Source: Closterium sp. NIES-65 (Eukaryota > Streptophyta > Zygnematophyceae > Desmidiales > Closteriaceae). From it: 64,000 nt of DNA. The DNA lies in contig CANXME010002276.1 in the NCBI GenBank assembly GCA_948144175.1, positions 124,001 to 188,000 on the forward strand. The letters are read 5' to 3'. A program made the translations under genes and the position numbers. The notes under the pieces were generated by a model, which worked only from the letters and a program-made list of their open reading frames with translations, was not told the origin of the DNA and searched no databases. Numbering within the stretch: the stretch's first letter is position 1; the number at the start of each line of letters is the position of its first letter. Below are positions 1 to 11,034 of the stretch, piece after piece.

Positions 1-1
1 C

Positions 2-736
2 GAGGAGGCACAGGAGCGATAGGAGGAGGAGTACCAGCAGAAGTTCGGCTCGCTGCAGTTCGCGGCGACGACGACGAGGCCGGACATCGCCTTCGCCTGC
101 AGCAAGCTGGGGAGCGGCCTCACGGTGAGGAGCGACCAGCACTGGCGCGAGGTCGACCGCTGCCTCGCCTACCTCGCCAACACGTGTGACACCGCCCTGG
201 AGTTTGGCGGTGGACCTGAATCGCTGGAGTTGGTCGGCTACGTGGACGCGGATGATGCCGGTGACAAGCAGAATAGGACGAGCATAGGTGGCTACGTGTT
301 CGTCTACGGAGGGCCCGCGGTCTCCTGGTCGAGCCAGCGCATCAAGTGCGCGACGTTGTCGTCGACCGAGTCGGAGTACGTGGCGGCCACGGAAGCCGGC
401 AAGGAGGGACGCCGCCTTCGCTTCCTCCTCGCAGAGTTCTGGCAGCTGGACACCGGGAAGCCGACTATCCTTTGCATGGACAACAAGTCGGCCATCACGG
501 TCGCCGAGGGCATGGGGTTGACAGGCAACCTCAAGCACATGGAGCGGCGACAGGCCTGGCTACAACACATGGTGAAGCGCGGGAAGTTCTCGCTGCAGTA
601 CATCCCGGCCGCTGAGCAGCCAGCCGACTTCGTGACGAAGGCGCTGCACTATCCGGCCTTCAACCGGTGCTCCGTCGCAATCGGCCAGGTGCGCTTGGCC
701 GACGTGGGCGACGGCGACAACGACGTGCAGCAGTAG
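2..736 (+). pseudogene. Copia-A pol 3' end (RT tail and RNase H), cut by the window edge
   Basis: This is the C-terminal part of a Ty1/copia polyprotein. RNase H degrades the RNA strand of the RNA/DNA hybrid during reverse transcription. The reading frame enters from the left edge and reaches TAG at 734-736. A TAG at 20-22 replaces a Gln codon present in the sister copy near 42245, so the protein is already broken. Visible copia RNase H motifs are GYVDADDAG, SSTESEYVAATEA, MDNKSAI, the HMERRQAWLQHMVKRGKF block and the terminal ADFVTKAL box. A purine tract at about 855-864 and the 3' LTR follow. Family assignment is firm. The rest of the element lies outside the window. Confidence 0.9.
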
Positions 737-864
737 GTGCCATGCCCTCTTGCATGGCTGGTGCGGTGACCGGCATGCTGTGTGTTGGGTGCACGCCGAC
801 GGGCTATTCTCGGAGCTGTACTACCGTGTGGGCTGGGGGCCCAAGCGTGAACGCGGCAGGGGAG

Positions 865-1991
865 TGAAAACGGGAGTGTTGTAAGGCCCCGTCCTCGCTT
901 GGGCGGAGCCAACCTTGTGGTCGGATGTGCGGGGGCTGCAGCCGACGTGTCGCAGTGGGCACGGGGGCCACTGCAAGGGCGCCTGGCTGGAGGGCGCCGG
1001 CCAGAAGGACGCCATCGTGGACGCCTGGTTGGCGTCCTGGACCACTAGACGGCGTCCTGGGAAGCTGGACGCCGAGCTGGGCATCGCCACGACTACCCGG
1101 GCTCGTGGTCGACGTCATGGGCACCTGCACGGCGTCCTGGAAGGCCAGACGCCGACCTAGGCGTCTGCACAGCGAGCCTAGGAGTCTGGGACGCCGCCTT
1201 GGGCGTCTGCACGGCGTCCTGGGGGCCCGGACGCCGACCTGGGCGTCCTGGGGGGCCCAGACACCGACCTGGGCGTCTGGTCGACGTCCTGGGAGGCTGG
1301 ACGCCGCTCTGGAGGTCTGCTCGGCGTCCTGGGCGTCTGGACGCCGACCTGGGGGTTCGGAAGGCGTCCTGGGCGCCTGGATGGCGGACTGGGGATGCCG
1401 GGCATTGGTGGCCGGCTACGGACTGCGCTGGTCGGCCAGGCGTGGTTGCCCGGTCGACCAGAATACCCGGGCGACGTGCGCGAGTGTCGCTAGGGTGGAG
1501 TCTGCGAGGCCGACATCGGGGGTGGTATCCCGAGGTCGACGTGGCTGGTGGGCACAGTCGGTGGTGTGGAGTCTGCCAGGCGTCTGCGCTATGCACGTGA
1601 CAGGGAAGTGCGCACCAACCAGCTGCGCGCACCTGCGAAGCAGGTGCACCGTTGTCCTGCAGGTGCAACGCTGTGCAGCCGACTTGCTGCAGCGCTGGCA
1701 CACCGTGGACTTGCAACGTTGGCGAACCGCTACTCTGCAACGCTGGAGCGGTGCGAGCGCTGCTGCGCTGGAGGTCGACCAGCAGCCTAGCTAGCATTGA
1801 TGTAGTCTGTGATGCCAATGTTGTTGCTATCATTATTGTCATGTTTTCCTAGTGAAACTCTTGCCAATTCTCCCCGTGAACTAGCAAGCAGCGTGAACAC
1901 AAGAAAACGACCAAGTGAATGAACGCAGAGATCACACGAGCACCCGTGCCTAGCCCGTAGTCTAACTCTTGTTGCAGCAGTTATCTCCGCA
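865..1991 (+). repeat. 3' LTR of Copia-A element (element enters from the left edge)
   Basis: The LTR starts TGAAAACGGG just after the purine tract GGCAGGGGAG and ends TTATCTCCGCA. Both ends match the other Copia-A LTRs at 5541-6709, 11134-12302, 36771-37663 and 43089-43926. Its core (about 1020-1400) is filled with short imperfect repeats related to CTGGGCGTCTGGACGCCG, which the other copies lack. The distal third (about 1600-1991) is well conserved between copies. The next bases, ATGGC, belong to the interrupted Copia-B element, so this copy inserted into Copia-B integrase. Confidence 0.85.
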
Positions 1992-2640
1992 ATGGCTACA
2001 AACTGAAGGCGTTCCAGATAAACGGAGCCCTGGAGTACATGTCGGACGACTTCAAAACCCTATGCAAGCAAAGAGGGATCAAGAGGATGATCTCCCTGCC
2101 TTACGCCCACGAATAGCAGGGATTGGCTAAGAGAACCAACAGGAGCCTCGCGACAAAAATGCGAGCCCTCATGAAGCAGTCGGCTGTGCCAACCAAGTAT
2201 TGGCCCTTCGCGATAGCGCATGCAGTTTGGCTACACAACATGCTCTCCTCAAAGGCACTGCCCAACAACAGCTCACCCTTCAAGGAGTGGACCGGAAAAC
2301 ACCCTGACACACGCATGCTGCGAGTCTTCGGGTGTATGGTACAGTACCGCCCCCACACTGCCCGAAGCGGAAAATTTGAGGACCGCGCTCGCTGCGGCAT
2401 TCACCTCATAATCGAATTCGAATACCACGCCTGGACAATCCTGGACTTTGCCACCCACCAGCTCACGCGTTCACGTGACTGCATCTTCTACGAAAGTCTG
2501 ACTCTGCCACTGTACCGCCAACACCGCACTACACAAGACGCACGAGACAACATTTTTCAGGGACAGCACAGCTACGCCAACGACGAGGACGATATTGACA
2601 TGGCAGGAGAACAGACAGACGAGGCAGCAGCAAATGAAGC
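1992..2640 (+). pseudogene. Copia-B integrase C-terminal half and linker (piece 1 of 3)
   Basis: The frame reads from the integrase catalytic core into the integrase-RT linker. Visible blocks are GIKRMISLPYAH, QGLAKRTNRSL (the region around the catalytic Glu, where the GVAERTN consensus of the second copy at 33490 is changed to GLAKRTN), MLRVFGCMVQYRP and an acidic linker ending near DEAAANEA. A TAG at 2111-2113 replaces the Gln before QG. The Glu-to-Lys change and the stop mean no active enzyme. The frame runs directly into element D at 2641 and resumes after it. Confidence 0.85.
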
Positions 2641-2776
2641 TGTTAGAATCTAGCAGCAAGAATGAATGAACTATGAAAGGGTTGGGTACAAGTATGAAAC
2701 CCTAAAAGGGGTTGTACCCTATATTGGTTACCCCACTGTAGCCTAAACATATATAGCATATACATATAATTTGACA
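2641..2776 (-). repeat. Element D 3' LTR (left)
   Basis: This 136-bp repeat begins TGTTAGAATC and ends ATTTGACA in plus orientation. It matches 13018-13149. The adjacent CACCCCCATAGGCAAAGTGG, read on the minus strand, is the polypurine tract that also borders the left LTRs of E and F. Some 230 bp of non-coding 3' sequence (2777-3004) separates it from the pol stop. Confidence 0.85.
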
Positions 2777-3004
2777 CACCCCCATAGGCAAAGTGGGGGA
2801 GAGCAAGGGGTCACAAGACCAGTCAAGAGAAGCAAAGCAAGCTCAGGGTGGATCACAACGTCACCACACACACTCAGCGCAAGCTAAGGGCCACAAGGCC
2901 AGTTCACATTCAGAGGTATATATGCAACAACAGCAGTACAGTGATCTCTACCTAGCAGAACAAGCATGCAGGTATATATATATATGTATATATATAAAGA
3001 TATA

Positions 3005-5441
3005 TCATAGTACAAGCAAAGTCCACAGCAAGTGAGGAAAAGCGGGCACAAGCCCTAACAAAGTGCAAAAACGCTGATGATCACCAGACGGAAGTGCCTT
3101 GGTGAATATATCAGCTATGTTGGCCCGAGTGGCCACGTGAGCAAGACGAAGCTGACCACGGTGCTGCAACTCTCGAGCCAACAAGTAACGCAGAGCGATA
3201 TGCTTCGTTCTGTGCTCCAGTCTGTGCTCCTAACACAAGGCAATGGCGGCCTTGTTGTAGATGTACAGTACTGGAGGAGAACGAGGCCGCTCTCCCAGGT
3301 CGGACAACAGGTAGGTAAGCCAGCGTAACTCCTGTGCAGCCATGGCTGTGGCGTAGATCTCAGCCTCACAACTGGAGCTGAGAAGTGAAGACGAGCGTGT
3401 AGAACGCCAAGAAACTGAACCAGAGCCAAGGCTGAAGGTGTAACCCTGTGACGACCACTGCGTAGCCTGGTCGTCAACCCAAGAAGCGTCTGAGTGCCCA
3501 GTGAGGACAACGTCGCTCCGTCCTCCAAGCACGAGCCCCATGCCCAATGTACTACACAAGTAGCGTAGTACCCTCTTAGCAGCATCCATGTGCACCTTTC
3601 GGTGCCGACGAGGAGCCACGTAGCAAGCCAAAAGGCCAAGAGGGTACGCAAGATTAGGGCGAGTGCAGGTCATCAGGTACATGAGGCAGCCCGCTAGCTC
3701 TAGGTAAGGACCATTCGGCTCTACATACTCGTCCGAAGGTGGAGCTGAGAGTGAGAGACCTGTCGCCAGAGGAGTGGCCTGTGCCGAGGACCAGGTGAAG
3801 TTGAAGCGCTGAAGGACCTGCTGCACCATGTGTGACTGAGTCAGTGTGATGGTGCGGCGTGCTCTGTCCCGAGTGATCTGCAAGCCAAGGTAGCTGCGCA
3901 GCTCACCCAGGTCTGTGCACGTGTGTCTCTTCTGCAGCTTTGACTTCACCAGAGCAAGAGCCTCAATGTCAGCAGTGGCAAACCAAGTCGTCGACGTACA
4001 CGAGGATGTAGAACAGCGGCAGCAAAGTGTCGGTGCGCAGAAACAGTGACGGGTCAGCAGTCGACGGAGCGAACCCAAGAGCCGCAAGTGTCGTCCTCAG
4101 TGTGATGTGCCACTCATGCGGTGCCTGGCGGAGACCATAGGCTGGCCGCCGAAGGCTCCACTGGGTACCAGGAGGGAACGACCCAGTGAAGCCAGGTGGG
4201 CGGCGCACCCAGATCTCCTCGCGCAGGCTGCTCTGCTGGAAGGCTGTGGTGAAATCAAGAGAGTGAAGCTCGTAGTCAGGCTGAGCGGCAACGTGCAGGA
4301 GCACCCGAAGAGTGGTCATCTTCGGGGTGGGGGAGAAGGTCTGGAAGAAGTCGACTCCCTCCCGCCGACTGAAGCCTCGAGCAACGTAACGAGCATTGAA
4401 GACAGGCGGAGAACCTGGCGGCCGCTTCACCCTGAAAATCCACATGCCACTGACGATGTTCGCCCCAGGTGGGGGAACCTTGTCGACGTAGGTGCTTGTG
4501 GACTTCCAGGAAGCCATCTGTGCGTCCATGGCTGTCTGCCACTGAGAGGAGTACTCACCCGCGATCGCCTCAGCGTAAGAGCGCGGGGTTGGGATTTCTG
4601 GAGCATCCGGGTCTCCCTCAGGGGCAAGCAGCATGGACACGAGATGAGTTGCAGCGGCTGCAAGACACTCAAGGTCCTCCTGCTTGTCCTCAAAAACGCC
4701 CGTGCTAAGAGAACACTCACCCCCGACAGATGGAGGACAGACAGACTCAGACTCAGCAACCAGACTAGCGGCGTAGTCTAGACAAGAGGCAGCAGCAAAG
4801 TCAACAAGCTCAGCGACTAAGGCAGACGCAGCAGCAGACTCAAACGACGGGTCAGTGACAACTGTGGCGAGCAGACACGTGACAGTAGGGTGAGCAGCAC
4901 GGGTGCGGTCAGACTCGGGATCAGGAACGGTATGCATAGAAGACGCAGGAGGGGACGACAAGGGAACACGCTGCGGAGGAGAGGAAGGACAACAAACTAC
5001 GAGGTGGGTGCCGGTGACAGCTGGCTGACGCGAACGAGGAACACGACGACCGGAACGACCAGGACGGACAGGCGAGACAGGACGCGACGCCGGCTCACGA
5101 AGCTCAGTAAGACCCCCCGTCTGCTTAGTGTAAGGAGAAGGAGCAGGCAGCGGTGAGCCAGGCTGTAATGGAAGACCAGTAGACGAAAGGAGACTAAGAA
5201 CCTGGTGAAGCATAGAGGCAGACGGTGGCTGAGACGACGGAGACGGAGGAGCAAAGAATAGGCAGGGCTGTGCAGTGCCACCAGCAACAGCAGCTCCAGC
5301 ACCCCCAGCAGCTCCAGCACCTCCAGTAGCTCCAGAACCCTCAGCCCTAGCTCCTCCAGGACCAGCTCCACCAGCAGCAGCACCCCAAGAACCGGCACCT
5401 CCAGTCTCAGGGTCTCCAGTCTCAGTGTCGCCTACGCGCAC
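3005..5441 (-). pseudogene. Copia-C pol of element D: linker, reverse transcriptase, RNase H
   Basis: This Ty1/copia RT and RNase H reads leftwards. From 5441 it has a Gly/Ala/Pro-rich linker (SWGAAAGGAGPGG type), a basic and Ser-rich stretch, the RT fingers (ANIVSGMWIFRVKRPPG, VARGFSRREGVDFFQTFSP), LHSLDFTTAFQ, GLRQAPHEWH and the catalytic YVDD in ILVYVDDLV. A 2-bp deletion near 3982 shifts the frame just after YVDD. The second frame carries SYLGLQITRD, MYLMTCTRPNLAYP, TGHSDASW, SCEAEIYA and ADIFTKAL. A stop at 3230-3232 interrupts the tail, and the natural TGA is at 3005-3007. The N-terminal start at 5441 lies in a junction with a Copia-A leader, so the true upstream part of the polyprotein is absent. 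Confidence 0.85.
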
Positions 5442-5527
5442 GCTAGTGACTGCACGGCTGCCGGTCTACGAACACGATTGGTATGTGCTAAGTCGGCTCG
5501 ACTGAACTACGTCACGGTGTTGTCCAC

Positions 5528-5540
5528 GCTCAGCGCACCA
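5528..5540 (-). promoter_or_regulatory. Copia-A primer-binding site next to LTR 5541-6709
   Basis: Read on the minus strand, the LTR end is followed at once by TGGTGCGCTGAGC. Element B has TGGTGCGGTGAGC in the same place (37664). The complementary tRNA would end ...GCTCAGCGCACCA. I cannot say which tRNA that is. Copies are also at 11121-11133. Confidence 0.6.
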
Positions 5541-6709
5541 TGCGGAGATAACTGCAGCAACGGGAGCTAGGCTACGGGCTAGGCACGTGTGCTCGTGTGA
5601 TCTCTGCGTTCGTTCACTTAGTCGTTTCCTTGTGTTCACACTCCTTGCTAGTTCACGGGGAGAATTTGCAAGAGTTTCACCAGGAAAACATGACAACAAT
5701 GATACAAGGAAGTTGGCATAGCAAGACTACCTCAGAGCAAGCATTCAGGTCGGCCAACTGCCAGCGCAGCTTGGTCGACCGCGTTCCAACACGACTTGGT
5801 CGACCGCGCTCCAGCAAGGCAAGGTCGACGGCGTGCCAACATCGCAGGTTGACGTCGTGACAGCGTTGCTCACGCAGGACAGCAGTGCACCCTGCTTCGC
5901 AGTTGTGCGCAGATGATTGGCGTGCAGAGTCTCGTCACCTGCACAGCGCACACACCACGTCAACCTCGAGCTGATGACTGCCTCTGATCCGCCACGACGA
6001 CCTCGGGATACCACCACCGAGGTCGGGCTCGCCAACTTCGCCTGGGCGACCGTCGCACTCCTCCGCAGCACTTCGTCACCCAGGTAACCTGGTCGACCAG
6101 GCAACCACGTCGACCAGCAGCTCCCGGCCGTGCCCGTCGACCTCCCAAGTCGACGACCACCTCCACGTCGACCTCACCAGGTCGACGAGACCATCGGCCG
6201 ACCTCCTCCAGGTCGACGTCCCCTCTAGTCGACCAGCTCCATGTCGACCAGTACTCCTGGTCGACCTGCTCCTCGTCGACCAGCACAGTCGTCGGCCGAC
6301 CACCCACGTCGGCCACCCAAAGCTAGCGTCACAAAGTTGACGCCCCGCTACTCGACGCCCGACTGCTCGGCGTCCTGCGTCAAGGTCGACGTCGGCCCCT
6401 CCTTCGTCGACCACCAGGTCCAGTCGACCACTAACAGGTCGACCAGCAGTTCGTTAGCCGACCGCCGAAGTCGGCTTCCCCAAGTTGACGTCACCAAGTT
6501 GACGTCCTCCGCAGGTCGACTTCCCAAGTCGACCTCCCTGAAGTCGGCGCCACCCTGAAGTCGGCGCCCGTGCAGTGGTCCCCCGTGCAGGTCGACCTCC
6601 TCGTCGACCAGCTCACGCACTGCTGCAGGTCGGCTGCTCCGTTCACACCCGACCACGAAGCCGGCTCCGCCCAAGCGAGGACGGGGCCAATACCCAACTC
6701 CCGTTGACA
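5541..6709 (-). repeat. Copia-A LTR within element D (left, 3' of the chimera)
   Basis: This 1169-bp LTR begins (minus strand) TGTCAACGGGAGT after the purine tract GGCAGGGGAG and ends TTATCTCCGCA. Its core is packed with GTCGAC-containing short repeats (about 5760-6650), unlike the core repeats of the other Copia-A insertions. It is nearly identical to 11134-12302. Confidence 0.85.
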
Positions 6710-6836
6710 CTCCCCTGCCGCGTTCACGCTTGGGCACCCAGCCCACACGGCAGTACAGCTCCGGGAATAGCCCGCGGCGTGCACTCAACACACAGCACAC
6801 CAGTCACCGCACTAGCCATGCAAGAGGGCATGGCAC

Positions 6837-9800
6837 CTACTGCTGCTCGTCGTTGTCGCCGTCGTTCACGTCGACCAAACACACCTGACCGATTGCGACG
6901 GAGCACCGGTTGAAGGCCGGATAGTGCAGCGCCTTCGTCAGGAAGTCGGCCGGCTGCTCAGCGGTCGGGATGTGCTGCAGCGAGAACTTCCCGCGCTTCA
7001 CCATGTGCTGTAGCCAGGCCTGTTGCCGCTCCATGTGCTTGAGGTTGCCTGTCAACCCCATGCCCTCGGCGACCGTGATGGCCGACTTGTTATCCACGCG
7101 CAGGACAGTCGGCTTCCTGGCGTCCAGCTGCCGGAACTCTGCAAGAAGGAAGCGAAGGCGGCGTCCCTCCTTGCCAGCTTCAGTGGCCGCCACGTACTCC
7201 GACTCGGTCGACGACAGCGTTGCGCATTTGATGCGCTGGCTCGACCAGGAGACTGCGGCCCCTCCGTAGACAAACACGTAGCCGCTCGTGCTCGTCCTGT
7301 TCTGCTTGTCACCGGCGTCGTCGGCGTCTACGTAGCCGACCAGCTCCAGCGACTCAGGTCCACCGCCGAACTCCAAGGCGGTGTCACGTGTGTTCGCGAG
7401 GTAGGCGAGGCAGCGGTCGACCTCGCGCCAGTGCTGGTCGCTCCTCACCGTGAGGCCGCTCCCCAGCTTGCTGCAGGCGAAGGCAATGTCCGGCCTTGTC
7501 GTCGTCGCCGCGAACTGCAGCGAGCCGACCTTCTGCCGGTACTCCTCCTCCTGCCGTTCCTGCGCCTCCTCGTCATCGAAGGTGAGCTCGGCGTAGGCAC
7601 CGACCGAGACCGGCGTCTTCGGGGTGCGCCCGGTCTGCTCCTCGTCGATGAAGCGCCTACGCAGCTTATCGGCGTAGCCCTGCTGGTGCAGCCACAGCTT
7701 CCCCGCCGACCTGTCGCGCACGATCTCCAGCCCGAGGTACTTCTGCACCGGCGAGATCTCGCGCAGCTCGAAAGGCAGCTTCCAGCCGCTCCTTCAGCTC
7801 CTTCAGCATCACGGTGCTGCTGCTGGCGGCAAGCAGGTCGTCGACGTAGACCAGCACCCAGCAGGCCACTCCACCCTCGCCGATCTTGAAGTAAAGAGCC
7901 TCGTCGACCTAGCTCTTCTTCCACCCGGCGGCGACCAGCACATTGTTGAGCGCCAAATACCACAACAGCGGCGACTGCTTCAGCCCGTACAGGCTTTTCA
8001 GCAGCTTACACACCCGGCCGGTTCCGTCGTTGAAGTAGTCCGGCTGGGACATGTACAGCACCCGATCGAGCTTGCTCTGCAGGAAGGCGTTCTTCATGTC
8101 GAGCTGCATCAGGTTGAGGTTGAGGACAGCGACGATGCTGAGGAAGATCCTCAACGTGACGTAGCTGCTCACCGGCGCAAACGTCTCGTCGTAGTCGGCG
8201 CCGTACACCTGTGTGAAGCCCTTCACGACCAGTCTCGCCTTCTCTCGCTCGACGGTGTCGTCGATGTGGTACTTCGTCGTCAACACCCACCGGTTCTTCA
8301 TGACGTTCACCCCCGGCGGGCGTTCGACCAGCTCCCAAGTGCCCATGTTGATGAGGCTGCGAATCTCCTCCTCCATGGCGGCCTTCACCGCCGGGTCCTT
8401 CCAGCTCGCCAACGCCTCCTTCACCGTCATCGTCGAGATGTCCCAACGGTGCTCGGGGTCGGCTAGCATGTCGGGGTCTAGCTCCGGAAACTCCTCATCA
8501 TCCTCGGCGTCATCGTATAGCAGGTCGTCGCCATCGTCCACGTCATACACCGTGGTGAAGGCAGCGGGGACGAAGAAGTCAGGCGGCCTCCGAAGTCGGC
8601 CTGAACGCCGTGGTCCCTGCTGGACCTCCTCGGCGTCCCCTCCATCGTCGCTGTCTTTGCTGCCCTCAGCGTCCTGCTGCTCTTCAGCCGGCGTCCCAGC
8701 CGACTGCTCCCCTGTGGTCGGCGTCCCAGCCGACTTCTCCCCTATGGTCGGCGTCCCAGCCGACTTCTCCCCTGTGGTCGGCGTTCCTGCCGACGGCCTG
8801 GTCGCCGACTGCTCCTCGACCTGCTTCTCAACCTGCTCCTCCCCTGTCGACGTCGACTGCAAACCCATGTCGACCTGCCGCTCGTCACGTCGACCACCGG
8901 CGATGCACTTGGCCAAAGGCGACGTCCCACTACTCCCCTCATCGCCGGAGGCCGACACCGAGGTCAGCCCACGCAGGTCGGCCACAAGGGGAGGGGTAGG
9001 AGTCGGAGGGGCAGGAGTAGGGGAGTGGATGTCCTCGACGTCCTTAGTAGCAAGCTCACCGACCTCGGCAAGCAGCGGCAGCGTCGCCGACGAGGTGTCA
9101 GAGGGCGGAGTGGACGACAAGCGGCCGGACACCGGCCCATGCTCTGTCTTCCACTCGGCCAGCAACATCTCCTTGTAGAACACCACGTCCGACGTGGTGA
9201 TCAGTCGGTCGGTGTCGACGTCGAGGAGCTCCCAGCCCTTGCTCGCCGCGGACACGCCAAGGTGCAGGCCCCACCTGGCCTTCGGATTCAGCTTCCCACC
9301 ACGCTGCTGCTCAGGGACAAGGAACTGCGCCATGCAGCCCCACACCCGCGCCAGCGACAAGTCGGGCTTCTTCCCGGTCAGCAGCTGGTACGGCATCGTC
9401 CCCGGCGGCAGCGTCGACCTCTCAAGGCAGTTGCAGACCCAGACGGCCTGCCGCAGAGCGAGGTGCCACCAGTGGTGCTGCACACCCATGTGCAGCAGCA
9501 TTGTCCGCACCGACTCCACCACCGTCCTCATCTCCCGTTCCGCCATGCCGTTCTGCTGCGGGGTGTATGGGCTGGTCAGGTCATGGACGATCCCCTTTCC
9601 GTTCACGAAGTCGGTGAACTGCTTCCCGAGGAACTCCCCGCCCCGGTCTGAGCGCAGCAATAACACCGACTTCTTCGTCTGCCGCTCAGCCACCGCCAGC
9701 CACTGCACGAACCCTTGCAACGCATCTGACTTCTTGGCGACCGGCTTCACCCACACGTAGCGGGTCTTGCGGTCCTTCAGCAACAAGAAGTACAGGCTGC

Positions 9801-11034
9801 CATCCTTGGCAGCCACGCGAAACGGCCCGCACAGGTCGGTGGTGAAATCAAGAGAGTGAAGCTCGTAGTCAGGCTGAGCGGCAACGTGCAGGAGCACCCG
9901 AAGAGTGGTCATCTTCGGGGTGGGGGAGAAGGTCTGGAAGAAGTCGACTCCCTCCCGCCGACTGAAGCCTCGAGCAACGTAACGAGCATTGAAGACAGGC
10001 GGAGAACCTGGCGGCCGCTTCACCCTGAAAATCCACATGCCACTGACGATGTTCGCCCCAGGTGGGGGAACCTTGTCGACGTAGGTGCTTGTGGACTTCC
10101 AGGAAGCCATCTGTGCGTCCATGGCTGTCTGCCACTGAGAGGAGTACTCACCCGCGATCGCCTCAGCGTAAGAGCGCGGGGTTGGGATTTCTGGAGCATC
10201 TGAGTCTCCCTCAGGGGCAAGCAGCATGGACACGAGATGAGTTGCAGCGGTTGCAAGACACTCAAGGTCCTTCTGCTTGTCCTCAAGGACGCCCGTGCTA
10301 AGAGAACACTCACCCCCGACAGATGGAGGACAGACAGACTCAGACTCAGCAACCAGACTAGCGGCGTAGTCTAGACAAGAGGTAGCAGCAAAGTCAACAA
10401 GCTCAGCGACTAAGGCAGACGCAGCAGCAGACTCAAACGACGGGTCAGTGACAACTGTGGTGAGCAGACACGTGACAGTAGGGTGAGCAGCACGGGTGCG
10501 GTCAGACTCGGGATCAGGAACGGTATGCATAGAAGACGCAGGAGGGGACGGCAAGGAAACACGCTGCGGAGGAGAGGAAGGACAACAAACTACGAGGTGG
10601 GTGCCGGTGACAGCTGGCTGACGCGAACGAGGAACACGACGACCGGAACGACCAGGACGGACAGGCGAGACAGGACGCGACGCCGGCTCACGAAGCTCAG
10701 TAAGACCCCCCGTCTGCTTAGTGTAAGGAGAAGGAGCAGGCAGCGGTGAGCCAGGCTGTAATGGAAGACCAGTAGACGAAAGGAGACTAAGAACCTGGTG
10801 AAGCATAGAGGCAGACGGTGGCTGAGACGACGGAGACGGAGGAGCAAAGAATAGGCAGGGCTGTGCAGTGCCACCAGCAACAGCAGCTCCAGCACCCCCA
10901 GCAGCTCCAGCACCTCCAGTAGCTCCAGAACCCTCAGCCCTAGCTCCTCCAGGACCAGCTCCACCAGCAGCAGCACCCCAAGAACCGGCACCTCCAGTCT
11001 CAGGGTCTCCAGTCTCAGTGTCGCCTACGCGCAC
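6837..11034 (-). pseudogene. Chimeric pol: Copia-C linker and RT N-terminus fused to Copia-A integrase, RT, RNase H
   Basis: A 1041-codon open frame (11034 to 7909) starts in Copia-C linker and RT sequence for about 398 residues, up to LHSLDFTT. It then passes in frame to Copia-A integrase at DLCGPFRVAAKDG. The integrase part has SDRGGEF, TPQQNGMAEREM and VWGCMAQF. The RT part has MKNRWVLTTKY, DETFAPV, MQLDMKNAFL and GLKQSPLLWYL. The frame stops at TAG 7909-7911, where the sister copy at 41885 reads Leu. It continues to the catalytic LVYVDDLLAASS, suffers a 1-bp insertion near 7765, and finishes in another frame with RNase H (VDNKSAI, ADFLTKAL) at 6837. The fusion has two partial RT domains and no protease or zinc knuckle, so I read it as a recombination product rather than a functional gene. 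Confidence 0.85.

Larger units (their letters stand above)
4246..6734. repeat. Large direct repeat, copy 1 (2489 bp)
   Basis: This block recurs at 9839-12327 with a constant offset of 5593 bp and only scattered substitutions. For example, CCGGGTCTCC near 4609 corresponds to CTGAGTCTCC near 10202. It covers part of Copia-C RT and linker, the Copia-A leader and primer site, one Copia-A LTR and about 25 bp of Copia-A internal 3' end. Both edges are sharp. Confidence 0.95.

Noticed and set aside
925..1842. Long open frames of 249-289 codons on both strands
   Set aside because: They lie wholly within the Copia-A LTR. The GC-rich short repeats lack stop codons in several frames at once, and the predicted proteins are repeats of Arg, Pro and Gly without any domain.
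7909..11034. A new fused enzyme gene
   Set aside because: Both halves are clearly parts of known copia families and the protein has a split RT, no protease, and a stop and frameshift downstream. Kept as a recombination finding instead.
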